A stretch of DNA of 64,000 nt, taken from Paraburkholderia sediminicola. Lineage in GTDB: Bacteria > Pseudomonadota > Gammaproteobacteria > Burkholderiales > Burkholderiaceae. The first letter of the stretch is position 1. Every line of letters starts with the position of its first letter. A program made the translations under genes and the position numbers. The DNA is taken from NCBI RefSeq assembly GCF_902859805.1, contig NZ_CADIKC010000005.1:186001-250000 (forward strand). Reading direction: 5' to 3'. Positions 1-9,121 of the stretch are shown one piece after another. The notes below the pieces were generated by a model. It was not told the DNA's origin and did not search any database. It worked only from the letters and a program-made list of their open reading frames with translations.

Positions 1-2
1 GG

Positions 3-605
3 CTACGGCGCCTTTCGCAGGGCGTCTATCTTTTGACCGGCGACGCTCCCTCCCTGGACGGTGCGATCACTTATCTGACCCGGTGCATACCAGGCCTTCA
101 TGTGGGCGGCAAGACAGCTCTTTCCTGGCAGGGTGTCCGCCACAACATCGCATTCCGGGAAAAGGTTGTGTTATGGGGGCGGAGATCGCATCGCATTCCT
201 GCTTGGGTAGATGACTTGATGAGCTATTCGTACCAGACCACCGATCTATTCGACGGCAACCTACCCTACGATACGGGACTTAGACCCCTGCCGGCAAGGT
301 CTCCGGAAGTGTTGGTCTCAGTGCCTGAGCGTGCCATCCTTGAACTGGCTAGCGACGTCGGGAAAGGGCAGTCAATGGAGGAAGCGAGCAACCTTTTAGT
401 CGGTTTGCGTAACCTCCGCTCCGACGTGCTGGACGAATTTTTGAGGCACTGCAAACGGGTAAAGGTTGTCAGGCTTGTGCGTGATTTCGGGCGCGAAGCC
501 GATTTTGCGTGGGCACGCGACCTCCAGAAGCACGTAGACCGTCTTGGCGCTGGGAAGCGATGGTCGAACAAGACAAAGAACGGCCGTTTGACACTTAAAC
601 CATAG
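3..605 (+). CDS. AbiEi-type antitoxin, 5' end outside window
   Basis: The open frame enters from the left edge (first full codon at 3), so the N-terminus, normally a winged helix, is mostly missing. The first visible residues, RRLSQGVYLLTGD, match the end of the wHTH of type IV AbiEi antitoxins. The C-terminal half fits the same family: a VPERAILELASDV segment, then a LRNLRSDVLDEFL..CKRVKVVRLV segment, and a late GAGKRW..KTKNGRLTL tail like the family's 'DLGSGKR' ending. Family role: represses its own operon and counteracts an AbiEii nucleotidyltransferase toxin. The gene downstream of 605 is not an AbiEii toxin, so this looks like an orphan, or the antitoxin serves another role. An internal TTG at 33 is not a credible start because the homology runs upstream of it. 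Confidence 0.7.
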   Translation, partial: LRRLSQGVYLLTGDAPSLDGAITYLTRCIPGLHVGGKTALSWQGVRHNIAFREKVVLWGRRSHRIPAWVDDLMSYSYQTTDLFDGNLPYDTGLRPLPARSPEVLVSVPERAILELASDVGKGQSMEEASNLLVGLRNLRSDVLDEFLRHCKRVKVVRLVRDFGREADFAWARDLQKHVDRLGAGKRWSNKTKNGRLTLKP

Positions 606-972
606 GTGCCAGCGAGATTCCGTGCGCTCAACCGCCCGTCGTAGCAGCGAACCATGACTGGCGCCCCATCGTCCCTATACTTGCTTGTACTCGCATGGTC
701 TGGATTCGACGGCGTCAACCGCTGGGATCGGTTGCGGTACTGCGCTTTCAAGATGTTCTTCCAAGTTACCCCCTCGGTCTTGGATGGAGATTGGGACGCG
801 GACCTTGCGGCCTGCAAATTCTGAATCGCTAATACAGGAAATGCACCCAGTCAAATTGCGACTTGTCCGCACGGATCGCTGTAATCACCAACAGGCTAAC
901 GCAATAAAGACTCAAGAATGGATTTTGACCTGCCGTAAACCATAGGGATTGGTTTTTTCGGTGAGATAGGCG
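606..972. other. Non-coding gap after the antitoxin
   Basis: No convincing coding frame on either strand. The short open frames here lack ribosome sites and protein-like composition. No trace of a nucleotidyltransferase (AbiEii) motif was found. It may hold the promoter of the metallopeptidase-like gene. Confidence 0.5.
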
Positions 973-1749
973 ATGAGTACAAAAGAAGCCGTAGAGGCCC
1001 GCTACGCTGAGATATGCGACGCTTTGGGGATTGCCAGTAGGCCAACCCTAAAGCTCGTTCCGGAGTTAGAGCAGTTTTCGCGCCGATTAGCCGGTGTGTA
1101 TGTGGCACGGCATCATACACTTACGCTACCGGCGAGCGACGAGCCGAACGACTTTGTCATCGTGCACGAGCTTTGCCATTCTGTGGCAGCTCGGACAATC
1201 GGCTACAGAGGGTCTCATGGGGCGCCCTACCTAGCTCTATTGCATCTTGCCTGTCTCCATTATTTCCCAAGCTATAACGGCACAATCATTGAGCTTACGG
1301 TTAGCGGAGAGTGGCCATTGCTCGTTCCGCGACGCTGGCGTGAAAGGGAGATTGAAGCTGCAAGACAAGTTGCTAACTTAGTGCAGACTGAGTGTGAAGG
1401 CGCTGAGCGTCCGTCGATCGAGTCGTTGGCAGAGCGTGTAAAACATTACTTCCCTGAGCGAGTGGACGGGCATATGTCGATGCTTGGTCGATGGCGAGAT
1501 CGCGCGATGACGCAAAAGGGAGTATGGATGGGCTATTGGTGCGTCTTTGCTACCGCTTTGACGTTGATCCTGACCTACTGCGCGCGCTGGTTGCCGTCAG
1601 CTTCATTTCGTGGCGAACTGATTGTACGGGTGAGTTGCTTTTGGGCGGGTAGTGTCACCTGCGTATTGATGATATCCGCAGTACAAAACCTGCTGAACAA
1701 GGTTGGCGATGCTAAACGGCGTTTGAGGGGGATATTCAAAAGATCCTGA
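973..1749 (+). CDS. Membrane-anchored HExxH metallopeptidase-like protein
   Basis: A 258-residue protein with a zinc-peptidase signature HELCH (about residues 66-70). It is followed some 17 residues later by HGAPYLALL, the spacing seen for the third ligand in SprT-like metal-binding proteins (HExxH...HG). The last third contains two hydrophobic segments (about 180-203 and 216-238), so the catalytic part would face one side of the inner membrane as an N-terminal domain. The middle is charged and helical. I do not recognise a named family. The function is inferred as a membrane-tethered Zn-dependent protease or a degenerate relative. It follows an orphan AbiEi antitoxin after 367 bp on the same strand. 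GC content is lower than in the core genes to the right, in keeping with transfer. Confidence 0.6.
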   Translation: MSTKEAVEARYAEICDALGIASRPTLKLVPELEQFSRRLAGVYVARHHTLTLPASDEPNDFVIVHELCHSVAARTIGYRGSHGAPYLALLHLACLHYFPSYNGTIIELTVSGEWPLLVPRRWREREIEAARQVANLVQTECEGAERPSIESLAERVKHYFPERVDGHMSMLGRWRDRAMTQKGVWMGYWCVFATALTLILTYCARWLPSASFRGELIVRVSCFWAGSVTCVLMISAVQNLLNKVGDAKRRLRGIFKRS

Positions 1750-2645
1750 TTCCGACGTTGACTGTAGGCCGCGGTTTATTTGGTGGCACAAATCACTGCT
1801 GTCGGCGGTGAAGGGATGGGCTTCAGCGGCTACCGGGGATGAATCTGCGGAAGGCGCTTGGTGACGCCCACAACTCCCTTCCAACGTTGCATGCCGTGAT
1901 GAACGCCGCTGCTGGGTCTCGCAGAGCCGCCTTAGCTGCAAAAAGGCTTGGCGGGTAGGGTGCGATGGCCGCGTGGAATCAGATGACAGATGGCGATGTG
2001 GCAGAAGTAGACAAGATCGTTGCATCCATTAGGAGCAATCCTTCCGATCCCGAACTGGTATTCGTCGAGATGATCGATAAAGGCATCATCACACCAGTAC
2101 CACCGGCTCACGATCAACCTCGTTCATGGTCTACCCCCCCGCCGACCTATATTGAAGCGCGAACGACCGTTAAATCTTGGACGGGGTCGTCAGATTCATG
2201 TTGCTCGGAGGGCCGAGAAGGGTCGTGTTATGCCTTTTGTATCGAACGCAAGGCCGAGGCGATCGTCGCGCTCGATCGTCGGACTCTGGTCGGCCAGAAG
2301 CGGACGTCCAAGTGGCTACCGGTATTCTGCTCCCAATCAAGCCAACCTAGCCGGAGCATGAACCGTTTCGCGGAGGGTGTAATCTGCGCCGTTAGCCGGT
2401 GGTCGTAGAGGGTGACCGGAGAGGGTAGTGCAAGACCTTCCAGGCTGCGATGAAAGGCAGTCGTGCGACCGCCGCAACATGCGTCACGGTATCGATAGAC
2501 GGGAACTGGTCCGAAGTGCAAATCGTCGGGGCGGGCGGGGGCGGAAAGCTAACGTCATTCAAACAGATGCAGACGAAGATGAATTGCACCGCCAGAGACA
2601 AAGAACTAAACACAATCATCGCATGACATTTTAAAGTGACGGTAC
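1750..2645. other. Decayed or non-coding 0.9-kb stretch
   Basis: Several short open frames overlap here. The longest (1965-2408, plus) begins with a protein-like N-terminus and degenerates into low-quality sequence. A 39-codon frame at 1839-1958 ends just before it. None has a clear ribosome site or a recognisable motif. The pattern suits remnants of one or more deleted genes. No transposase motif or terminal inverted repeat was seen. Confidence 0.4.
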
Positions 2646-5165
2646 ATGGTTAATTTCAAGAAACACCTCGCCGGCAAGGTCGCGACCAAGCCAGTCGATC
2701 CTGTGGCCCTTTATGGCACGCTCGATCGTGCGCATGATAAGGGTCCTTTGCGGCCCGCCCAGGAAGCGATCCTCATGGCCTGGCATCAGACTCAGGCCAA
2801 GACGCGCGACGTCATTGTCAAGCTCCACACCGGGCAGGGCAAGACTCTGGTCGGCCTGCTCATGCTGCAGTCGCGTCTGAACGCCGAGAAATCCCCGGTC
2901 GTTTATCTCTGCCCAGATCATTTTCTGATCAACCAAACCTGTGAACAGGCCAAACAGTTTGGCATCCGGACCTGCACCAGCGACGGCGATCTGCCCGAAG
3001 AATTCCTCAATGGCGATCGCATCCTAGTCACGTCTGCGAGCAAACTTTTCAATGGCATGACGAAATTCGGTTTGCATCGTCAGTCCATCCAGCTTGACAC
3101 CGTCCTCATGGACGACGCACATGCCTGTGCCGACCGAATCCGCGAACAGTGTCGCATTCGTATCCCGAGGGACGAGCCCGCCTATGCGGGGCTTCTGGCG
3201 CTGTTCGGTACCGAACTCGAGCAGCAAGGGACCGGTACCTTTGCCGAGATCGAGAATGAAAAAAGGGACGCCTTTCTTCCGGTGCCCTATTGGAGCTGGC
3301 TCGCGCACGAGAGCGAGATCGCTTCCATCCTGGCACAGAATTCTGATCGCCAGTCGATCAAATTCTCGTGGCCGCTGCTGAAGGACATGCTCAAGCATTG
3401 CCAGTGCATCGTCTCCGGCGCGGCGATCGAAATAGAGCCCTATGTCGCGCCGCTCGACGCCTTTGGCTCCTACGCCAAGGCGGCGCACCGCATCTTCATG
3501 TCCGCGACGGTGACCGACGATGCTTTTCTGGTGAAGGGTCTTCAGCTATCGCCCGAGACGATTTCGAACCCGCTGACGTATGCCAAGGAAACATGGTCCG
3601 GCGAGAAGATGATTCTTCTCCCCTCAGTTATCCATGAAGATCTCGATCGCGACCGCCTAGTTAAGTGGCTGGCGACGCCCGGGGACAAGCGGAAATTTGG
3701 GCGGGTCGGGCTGACACCTAGCGCGGCGCGCTCAAAAGACTGGGAATCTTATGGCGCGATCATCACCGACAAGACCAATGTCGGCGAGATTATCGACGGC
3801 CTCCGCAAGGGAGATTACGAGAAGACCGTCGTGCTCGTGAACCGTTATGACGGCATTGACCTGCCCGACTCGACCTGCCGCATCCTTATGTTCGATTCCA
3901 AGCCTTTCTCAGAAAGCCTGATCGATCTTTATGCTGAGCGAGTACGGCCCAACTCCAAGGCGACGCTCACTAAGGCCATGCGCACGATTGAACAGGGCAT
4001 GGGACGCAGCGTCCGCGGTGAGAAGGACTACTCCGTCATCATCGTCGTAGGATCGGAGCTTGTGCGCACCCTTCGCGATGCGACCTCCCGCCAATATCTC
4101 TCGCCCCAGTTCGCTAAGCAGGTCGAGATTGGGATTGAGCTTGGGAAAATGGCGAAGCAGGAAATTTCCGATGGCGAGGCCCCGCTCGACGCGTTCAACG
4201 GACTAATCAGGCAGTGCCTGACCCGCGACGATGACTGGAAGACTTATTATGGCGAACAGATGGCGGATGTCGCACCGGCTGGTGCCAACAATGCCATCCT
4301 CAACATCTACGCGGCCGAACTCAAGGCCGAGAAGGCCTATATGGCGGGCGACTACGGCGCGGCGGCTGCAATCCTGCAGAGCCTGCTCGACAGTGGCAGC
4401 GTGGATGCCGATGACAAGGGCTGGTATCTGCAGGAGCGAGCCCGCTACTTCCACAGCTCGGCGCGGCTTGACTCCCAAGATCAGCAGAAAGCCGCGCACA
4501 AGAGCAACATGCTGCTCCTTAAGCCGGCAACCGGCGTGAAGGTTACCAAGCTGACGGTCCGCAGCCAAGGGCGGGTTGAGAGGGTCCAGAAATGGATCCG
4601 TAGCTTCGACAACTATGGCAATCTCGATGTCGCTGTCTCGGATATTTTGGGGCGGCTCGTGTTCGGCGTGAAGGCCGACAAGTTCGAGCATGCGCTCAAC
4701 GAACTGGCCTTTGCACTCGGATTTGCCGGCGAGCGTCCCGATGCGGAATGGAAAGAGGGTCCCGACAACCTCTGGGCGCTTGATGACGACCATTACCTCC
4801 TCATCGAATGCAAAAGCGAAGTCGATGTCACCCGTGCCGAGATCAACAAGCGCGAAGCTGAGCAGATGAACCGATCCTGCGCCTGGTTCGACAAGCATTA
4901 TCCTGGGTTCGGCGCCAAGCGGATCATCATTCATCCGTCGGGCAAGATCCAGAGTGCTGCGGCGTTCACCCATGAGGTCGAGGGCATGCGTGAGAACGAT
5001 CTCAAAAAGCTCATGAAATCGTGCCGCGCTTTCTTCAAGTCCTTTGAGGGACTGAATTTCAAAGATCTTTCCGACGAGCATACGCAGAAATTGATCGATC
5101 TTCACAATCTGTCCGTGTCTGCGATTTTGTCCTCTTACTCGCAGAAGCTAAAGAATCTGAAATAG
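2646..5165 (+). CDS. SF2 DEAD/DEAH-type helicase fused to PD-(D/E)xK nuclease
   Basis: An 839-residue protein. Helicase motifs in order: Q-like segment LRPAQEAI (35-42), Walker A HTGQGKT (61-67), motif II DDAH (146-149), motif III SAT (276-278), and motif VI QGMGRSVR (440-447). A helical linker (about 465-640) leads to a C-terminal restriction-endonuclease-like core: E676, D697 in GPDNLWAL, and E711-x-K713 in LLIECKSE. This is the classic D...ExK arrangement. The likely role is ATP-driven translocation or unwinding coupled to DNA cleavage, as in single-gene anti-phage nucleases; this is inferred from architecture and the island context. The start ATG at 2646 follows a weak purine-rich site. 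No partner gene (methylase or specificity subunit) is adjacent, so it is not an ordinary restriction system. Confidence 0.75.
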   Translation: MVNFKKHLAGKVATKPVDPVALYGTLDRAHDKGPLRPAQEAILMAWHQTQAKTRDVIVKLHTGQGKTLVGLLMLQSRLNAEKSPVVYLCPDHFLINQTCEQAKQFGIRTCTSDGDLPEEFLNGDRILVTSASKLFNGMTKFGLHRQSIQLDTVLMDDAHACADRIREQCRIRIPRDEPAYAGLLALFGTELEQQGTGTFAEIENEKRDAFLPVPYWSWLAHESEIASILAQNSDRQSIKFSWPLLKDMLKHCQCIVSGAAIEIEPYVAPLDAFGSYAKAAHRIFMSATVTDDAFLVKGLQLSPETISNPLTYAKETWSGEKMILLPSVIHEDLDRDRLVKWLATPGDKRKFGRVGLTPSAARSKDWESYGAIITDKTNVGEIIDGLRKGDYEKTVVLVNRYDGIDLPDSTCRILMFDSKPFSESLIDLYAERVRPNSKATLTKAMRTIEQGMGRSVRGEKDYSVIIVVGSELVRTLRDATSRQYLSPQFAKQVEIGIELGKMAKQEISDGEAPLDAFNGLIRQCLTRDDDWKTYYGEQMADVAPAGANNAILNIYAAELKAEKAYMAGDYGAAAAILQSLLDSGSVDADDKGWYLQERARYFHSSARLDSQDQQKAAHKSNMLLLKPATGVKVTKLTVRSQGRVERVQKWIRSFDNYGNLDVAVSDILGRLVFGVKADKFEHALNELAFALGFAGERPDAEWKEGPDNLWALDDDHYLLIECKSEVDVTRAEINKREAEQMNRSCAWFDKHYPGFGAKRIIIHPSGKIQSAAAFTHEVEGMRENDLKKLMKSCRAFFKSFEGLNFKDLSDEHTQKLIDLHNLSVSAILSSYSQKLKNLK

Positions 5166-5653
5166 GAAAGCTAAACGGTGCCCCGCCGATTCCAGCGACG
5201 ATTGCCGAAATCGGTGGGACGCTACCGCGGTTTCTACACAATTTTGCATCGGTTAATGCGATATTTATCCCAATTTTATTGCCAGTTTTCCGGACTTAAT
5301 TGTGTTGAAACACCGAGCGCTAACATTCAGCCGGCGCCACAAACCCGACAATCTGCAAGCGGGCGATTCACTGTTCAGAAATGCGCAAGTGGCGACGTAC
5401 TGGATTCGTCTCGGCAACTGATGCCCTCGTCCAAATGGCCGCTGCAGTTCCCAAAGGCCTACGCTGGCGGGTGGGGGGGGGGACTTGCGGTATTGGGTCG
5501 GGTGCGCTTGCTCACGTGAGGCGGGACCCGGCCAGGAACGGTCATCGAACTACTTTTGGCGTCCGTCCGCTGCACTCGCAACATCGGTCGCTCAGTGTGC
5601 CTTACCACAGCGGACAGACCAAGACCCCGGCATGCTCGAAATTCTCACGGCGC
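5166..5653. other. Gap between helicase and aldehyde dehydrogenase
   Basis: AT-richer for the first 150 bp, then GC-rich with a run of G near 5474. The open frames covering it are not protein-like. No promoter, repeat or RNA gene could be identified. It separates the helicase from the stress-response block. Confidence 0.4.
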
Positions 5654-7126
5654 CTAAAATCCCAGCTTGATCTGGCTGTCTTTAGGGTGGTTGCGCGGCC
5701 TTCCCAGTGTCATCGTGAGCGCGAAGGCGGCCAGCTTTCCGAATGGCGCGTGGAGTAACCTTCCCAGGCTCCAGCGCCCCTGGATGAACACGCCTTTGGC
5801 GTGGCTCATCGCCCGGAATCCCTCGATTCCATGATAGGCACCCATTCCACTCGGGCCAATACCACCGAACGGAAGATCGTCCTGAGCGACGTGCATGATC
5901 GTGTTGTTCACCCCGACGTTGCCCGACGTGGTCCGTTGCAACACCAGGTCACGCTCGCTGATGTCTGACCCAAAGTAATACAGTGCGAGAGGACGATCCC
6001 GGGAATTCACATAGTCGATGACCTGCCCGATCGCGCGATACGTGCGCACCGGGAGGATCGGTCCGAAGATTTCCTCCTGCATGATCTTCATCCCGTCGCT
6101 CACGCCTATGACAAGCGTCGGCGGCATCGTCCGGACCCGTGTGGTCGCCCGTTCGGGATGCAAACCCGCTTTGATCACAGTTGCTCCCTTCTGTCGGGCA
6201 TCTTCGACGAGATCCAGAAGCCGGGCATGGTGTCCGTCGCTCACGATAGACGTGTAGTCGTCGCTCGTCGGTCCATCCGGATAAAACCGGGCGACTGTTT
6301 CCATGTACGCCTGAACGAATCTGTCACGGTCGTCTTCGTGAACCAGCGCGTAGTCAGGTGCTACGCAGGTTTGGCCGCCATTGGACAGCTTCCCGAACAC
6401 GATGCTGTTCATGGTCTGCTCATTGGCGTGACCTCGAGAGACGATCACTGGGCTCTTTCCGCCAAGCTCCAGCGTCAAGGGTACGAGATGATCACTTGCC
6501 GCTTTCATGACCTTCTTGCCGACCTGTGTGCTGCCTGTGAAGAGCAGATGGTCGAACGGAAGGCGACTGAATTCGGCGCCGACCTCCGGGCCTCCGAGCA
6601 CGACTGCGACCTCTTCGGGTGCAAAGATTTCGGTCAGCATGCGGCTGATCACGTCGCTTGTTCGCGGCGTCAGTTCCGACGGCTTCAGCATCACGCGATT
6701 CCCAGCCGCGAGAGCCGTCGCGAGCGGAATCATGTTCAACGAGACTGGATAGTTCCATGGCGCCATGACACCAATGATGCCCTTCGGCTGATACTCCACG
6801 TAAGCCTGGCCGGATCGATAGACAAAGCCTACGTGCCGGCGCTCGCGCTTCATGAAACGCGGCAGCTTGCGCGACAGATAGTCGATCGCCTGAATGATCC
6901 CTGCCAGCTCCATGATGCCGGTTTCGTGTCGTGAACGGTTCCCGAAATCGGCGCTGATTGCAGTCTCTATCTCGTGGCGATACGCAAGTACCGCGCCGCG
7001 CAGCCTTGCCAGTTGCCTCCTACGTCTCCCGATATCCGGCACGGGCTGGCTGAGGAAAGCTGTTCGCTGAAGATCGAGCAGCGACACCAGACTGCGGGCA
7101 ACGGTCGGTTCTGCGATTGCATTCAT
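5654..7126 (-). CDS. calB: Coniferyl aldehyde dehydrogenase
   Basis: A 490-residue member of the aldehyde dehydrogenase superfamily. It shows the NAD(P)-binding APWNYP segment, the FTGSTQVGK loop, the general-base glutamate in LELGGKSP and the catalytic cysteine in GGQTCVAPDY. The -GQTCVAPDY- signature and the overall length are those of the coniferyl aldehyde dehydrogenase/fatty aldehyde branch. It oxidises aldehydes to acids in the cytoplasm; the exact substrate cannot be read from sequence. It is divergent from a TetR-family gene with about 100 bp between starts, the usual layout for a local repressor controlling an aldehyde-detoxifying enzyme. Stop codon overlaps nothing; transcription runs left. 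Confidence 0.85.
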   Translation of the reverse strand: MNAIAEPTVARSLVSLLDLQRTAFLSQPVPDIGRRRRQLARLRGAVLAYRHEIETAISADFGNRSRHETGIMELAGIIQAIDYLSRKLPRFMKRERRHVGFVYRSGQAYVEYQPKGIIGVMAPWNYPVSLNMIPLATALAAGNRVMLKPSELTPRTSDVISRMLTEIFAPEEVAVVLGGPEVGAEFSRLPFDHLLFTGSTQVGKKVMKAASDHLVPLTLELGGKSPVIVSRGHANEQTMNSIVFGKLSNGGQTCVAPDYALVHEDDRDRFVQAYMETVARFYPDGPTSDDYTSIVSDGHHARLLDLVEDARQKGATVIKAGLHPERATTRVRTMPPTLVIGVSDGMKIMQEEIFGPILPVRTYRAIGQVIDYVNSRDRPLALYYFGSDISERDLVLQRTTSGNVGVNNTIMHVAQDDLPFGGIGPSGMGAYHGIEGFRAMSHAKGVFIQGRWSLGRLLHAPFGKLAAFALTMTLGRPRNHPKDSQIKLGF

Positions 7127-7156
7127 CGAAATCCTCCAGACGAGTCAATGTAGCCA

Positions 7157-7216
7157 CTGTCAACTTGATTGCGGCTGAGGATAGATTGATAATGTGTTCC
7201 CTGTCAACATCGATTT
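7157..7216. promoter_or_regulatory. Paired CTGTCAAC repeats, candidate TetR operator
   Basis: The divergent gap between calB and the TetR gene holds two direct copies of CTGTCAAC, at 7157-7164 and 7201-7208. Each is followed within a few bases by GATT. They are 44 bp apart (about four helical turns) and flank the probable promoters, so they are candidate regulator sites. Binding by the adjacent TetR protein is inferred. Confidence 0.35.
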
Positions 7217-7224
7217 GGTTTCAG

Positions 7225-7869
7225 ATGCCAACGAACGACGATCAACCGAAGCAATACCATCATGGAGATCTGCGGCGCGCGATCATGGACACCGCGCTGC
7301 TGATGCTGGAGCAACAGCACGGCTGGCAATTTACTTTGCGCGAGATCGCCCGGCGCGCGAACGTCAGCCATTCCGCGCCATACCGTCATTTCCCTGACAA
7401 GGCGTCGCTGCTTCACGAGCTTGCGCTGGTAGGCTTCGACCGATTGCGCGAGGCGTTGGATGCCGAAATTGACACAGACGCCGGTGTTCCTGCGCAGCTG
7501 CGCTCGCTGGCGTATGCATATCTCGGATTCGGAGAGCGAAATCCAAGTCTCTACAGGCTGATGTTCAATACGGATGCCGGTGAACCATCCGACATTCATA
7601 CTGATCCGCGCACGCAGGCTCCGTTTCTGCTCGTCGTTTCCGTCCTTGAGTGGGGCCAGCGCGATGGCACCATTCGTTCGCGACCCGCCCTTGGGCAAGC
7701 GACAGCATGCTGGGCGCATCTGCACGGACTGACGATGCTATCGATTGACGGCCGTCTGGTGCCGGAAAAGGTAGGCGACAACGCGATTGGGGATGCGTTG
7801 ACAACACTCATGGATGGACTCGTGGTGGGCGGGACGGAAGTCATTCATCCCTCGTCAGAAAAACCTTGA
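7225..7869 (+). CDS. TetR/AcrR-family regulator with WHG-type C-terminal domain
   Basis: An N-terminal TetR helix-turn-helix (HHGDLRRAIMDTAL..., then TLREIARRANVSHSAPYRHFPDKASLL) is followed by an all-helical ligand domain containing CWAHLHGLTML. That motif is like the W-x-x-x-HG signature of the WHG branch. About 214 residues from the ATG at 7225; in-frame upstream starts (7192, 7117) exist, but the homology begins after 7225. Divergent to the coniferyl aldehyde dehydrogenase, so it probably represses that gene and itself in response to an aldehyde or aromatic ligand (inference). It ends just before the first MerR-type promoter. Confidence 0.85.
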   Translation: MPTNDDQPKQYHHGDLRRAIMDTALLMLEQQHGWQFTLREIARRANVSHSAPYRHFPDKASLLHELALVGFDRLREALDAEIDTDAGVPAQLRSLAYAYLGFGERNPSLYRLMFNTDAGEPSDIHTDPRTQAPFLLVVSVLEWGQRDGTIRSRPALGQATACWAHLHGLTMLSIDGRLVPEKVGDNAIGDALTTLMDGLVVGGTEVIHPSSEKP

Positions 7870-7896
7870 CCTTCAAGTTCACTTAAAAGTTATCGT
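7866..7896 (+). promoter_or_regulatory. MerR-type promoter/operator 1 (DJ-1/PfpI gene)
   Basis: -35 TTGACC at 7866-7871 and -10 TATCGT at 7891-7896, separated by exactly 19 bp, the overlong spacer of MerR-activated promoters. The spacer holds a dyad, CTTCAAGT-TC-ACTTAAAAG. Closely matched by three other sites in this block. Confidence 0.8.
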
Positions 7897-7948
7897 GCAG
7901 TCTGCACCGCGATTTTCGACGCGGGAAATCATAGAGAGATGACTCATC

Positions 7949-8638
7949 ATGACCAGACGGATACTCCTTGTCGTCAGCAATGTCGCGAATTACGCCGATC
8001 AGTCGGAGCCGACGGGGCTGTGGCTGTCGGAGCTGACTCATGCGTGGCATATCTTTGCGCAGAAGGGGTATACGCAGCAGATGGTGAGTCCGAAAGGCGG
8101 CTTGTCGCCCCTTGAACCGCGCTCACTCAAATGGCCGCTTGCCGATGCATCCGTCAAGGAATGGCTCGGGGATAGCGGCCGCCAGCAGTTACTCGCAAGC
8201 ACTGCCGCGCCCGACGAGATCAATCCGGCCGATTTCGACGCCATCTACTACACTGGCGGCCACGCAGTGATGTGGGACTTTCCCGACGATGCAGCCTTGC
8301 AGCGGATTACGCGAGAGATCTACGAGCGTGACGGGATCGTCTCGTCGGTCTGTCACGGCTACTGCGGATTGCTTAACACAAGGCTATCAAACGGCAACCT
8401 GCTGGTCGCGGGACGGCGTCTGACGGGCTACTCATGGGTTGAGGAAGTGCTGGCTGGCGTCGCCAAAAAGGTACCGTATAACGCCGAGGAAGAAATGGTC
8501 CGCCGCGGCGCACTCTACGAGAAGGCGCTCATCCCGTTCGTTTCTAAAGTCGTGACCGATGGACGCCTCGTGACCGGCCAGAATCCGCAGTCTGCCAAGG
8601 CGACTGCAACGCAGGTCGCGGCGTTGCTTGGCGACTGA
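7949..8638 (+). CDS. DJ-1/PfpI-superfamily protein (glyoxalase III-like)
   Basis: 229 residues with the class I glutamine-amidotransferase-like fold. Markers are SNVANYADQSEPTGLWLSE near the N-terminus, YYTGGHAVMWDF in the middle and a nucleophile elbow VCHGYCGL with the catalytic cysteine. This arrangement matches the Hsp31/HchA-like DJ-1 branch, whose members convert methylglyoxal to lactate or deglycate proteins; assignment to one of these activities is inference. It is preceded 53 bp upstream by a MerR-type promoter shared with its neighbours, which points to induction by reactive electrophiles. It converges with merR on the opposite strand, leaving only 12 bp between stops. Confidence 0.75.
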   Translation: MTRRILLVVSNVANYADQSEPTGLWLSELTHAWHIFAQKGYTQQMVSPKGGLSPLEPRSLKWPLADASVKEWLGDSGRQQLLASTAAPDEINPADFDAIYYTGGHAVMWDFPDDAALQRITREIYERDGIVSSVCHGYCGLLNTRLSNGNLLVAGRRLTGYSWVEEVLAGVAKKVPYNAEEEMVRRGALYEKALIPFVSKVVTDGRLVTGQNPQSAKATATQVAALLGD

Positions 8639-8650
8639 GGGAAACGAGGT

Positions 8651-9121
8651 CTAGCGAGGCCCTCGGCTCTTGCCAGGTCGATGCAAGGCAATCGCACCGG
8701 GGGCGTGGCTTGCGATCGTTCGCTCGCGTATCTGCGTGAGCACCCTTCTCGCATTTGCGTTGCAGTCCATCTCATCGGGCTTGTTCTCGATCTCCGCGAC
8801 CAGCGATACGAGATGCGCTTTGGTCCGCGCCATTCTCGCCTCCATCGCTTCGATGTCCAGAACCTTCTGGCGCAATGTGTCGAGCGCCGGGCCGTGCTGC
8901 CAGTTCGCCATATCGGATGGAAACATCGTGGCGATTTCGTCGAGGGAAAAGCCTGCGTCCTGCGCTGCCGTAACCAGTTCGAGTTCGAACACAGCCTCTG
9001 GCGGATAGGTCCGGTAGCCATTGGGCTTTCGCTGGACAGCCTTCAGCAGACCCAAACGCTCATAAAAGCGTATCCGGGAACTGGCGATCCCGGTTCGCTC
9101 GGAAAGCTCACCAATTTTCAT
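8651..9121 (-). CDS. MerR-family regulator (paralogue 1)
   Basis: 156 residues. N-terminal MerR winged helix (MKIGELSERTGIASSRIRFYERLGLL, then NGYRTYPPEAV), the FSLDEIATMF segment and a dimerisation helix from about 80 to 112. The only cysteine is C120, just after the helix, where metal- and redox-sensing MerR proteins place ligands; here a single thiol suggests electrophile or thiol-modification sensing (inference). The start overlaps the stop of the upstream acetoacetate decarboxylase-like gene (TAATG), so the two are translationally coupled. Transcription is from the MerR-type promoter at 10089-10119. About half the residues match the second MerR at 10154-10615, including C120. Confidence 0.88.
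   Translation of the reverse strand: MKIGELSERTGIASSRIRFYERLGLLKAVQRKPNGYRTYPPEAVFELELVTAAQDAGFSLDEIATMFPSDMANWQHGPALDTLRQKVLDIEAMEARMARTKAHLVSLVAEIENKPDEMDCNANARRVLTQIRERTIASHAPGAIALHRPGKSRGPR

Noticed and set aside
1965..2408. 147-codon frame as a gene
   Set aside because: Begins protein-like but lacks a ribosome site and degenerates; kept only as possible remnant.
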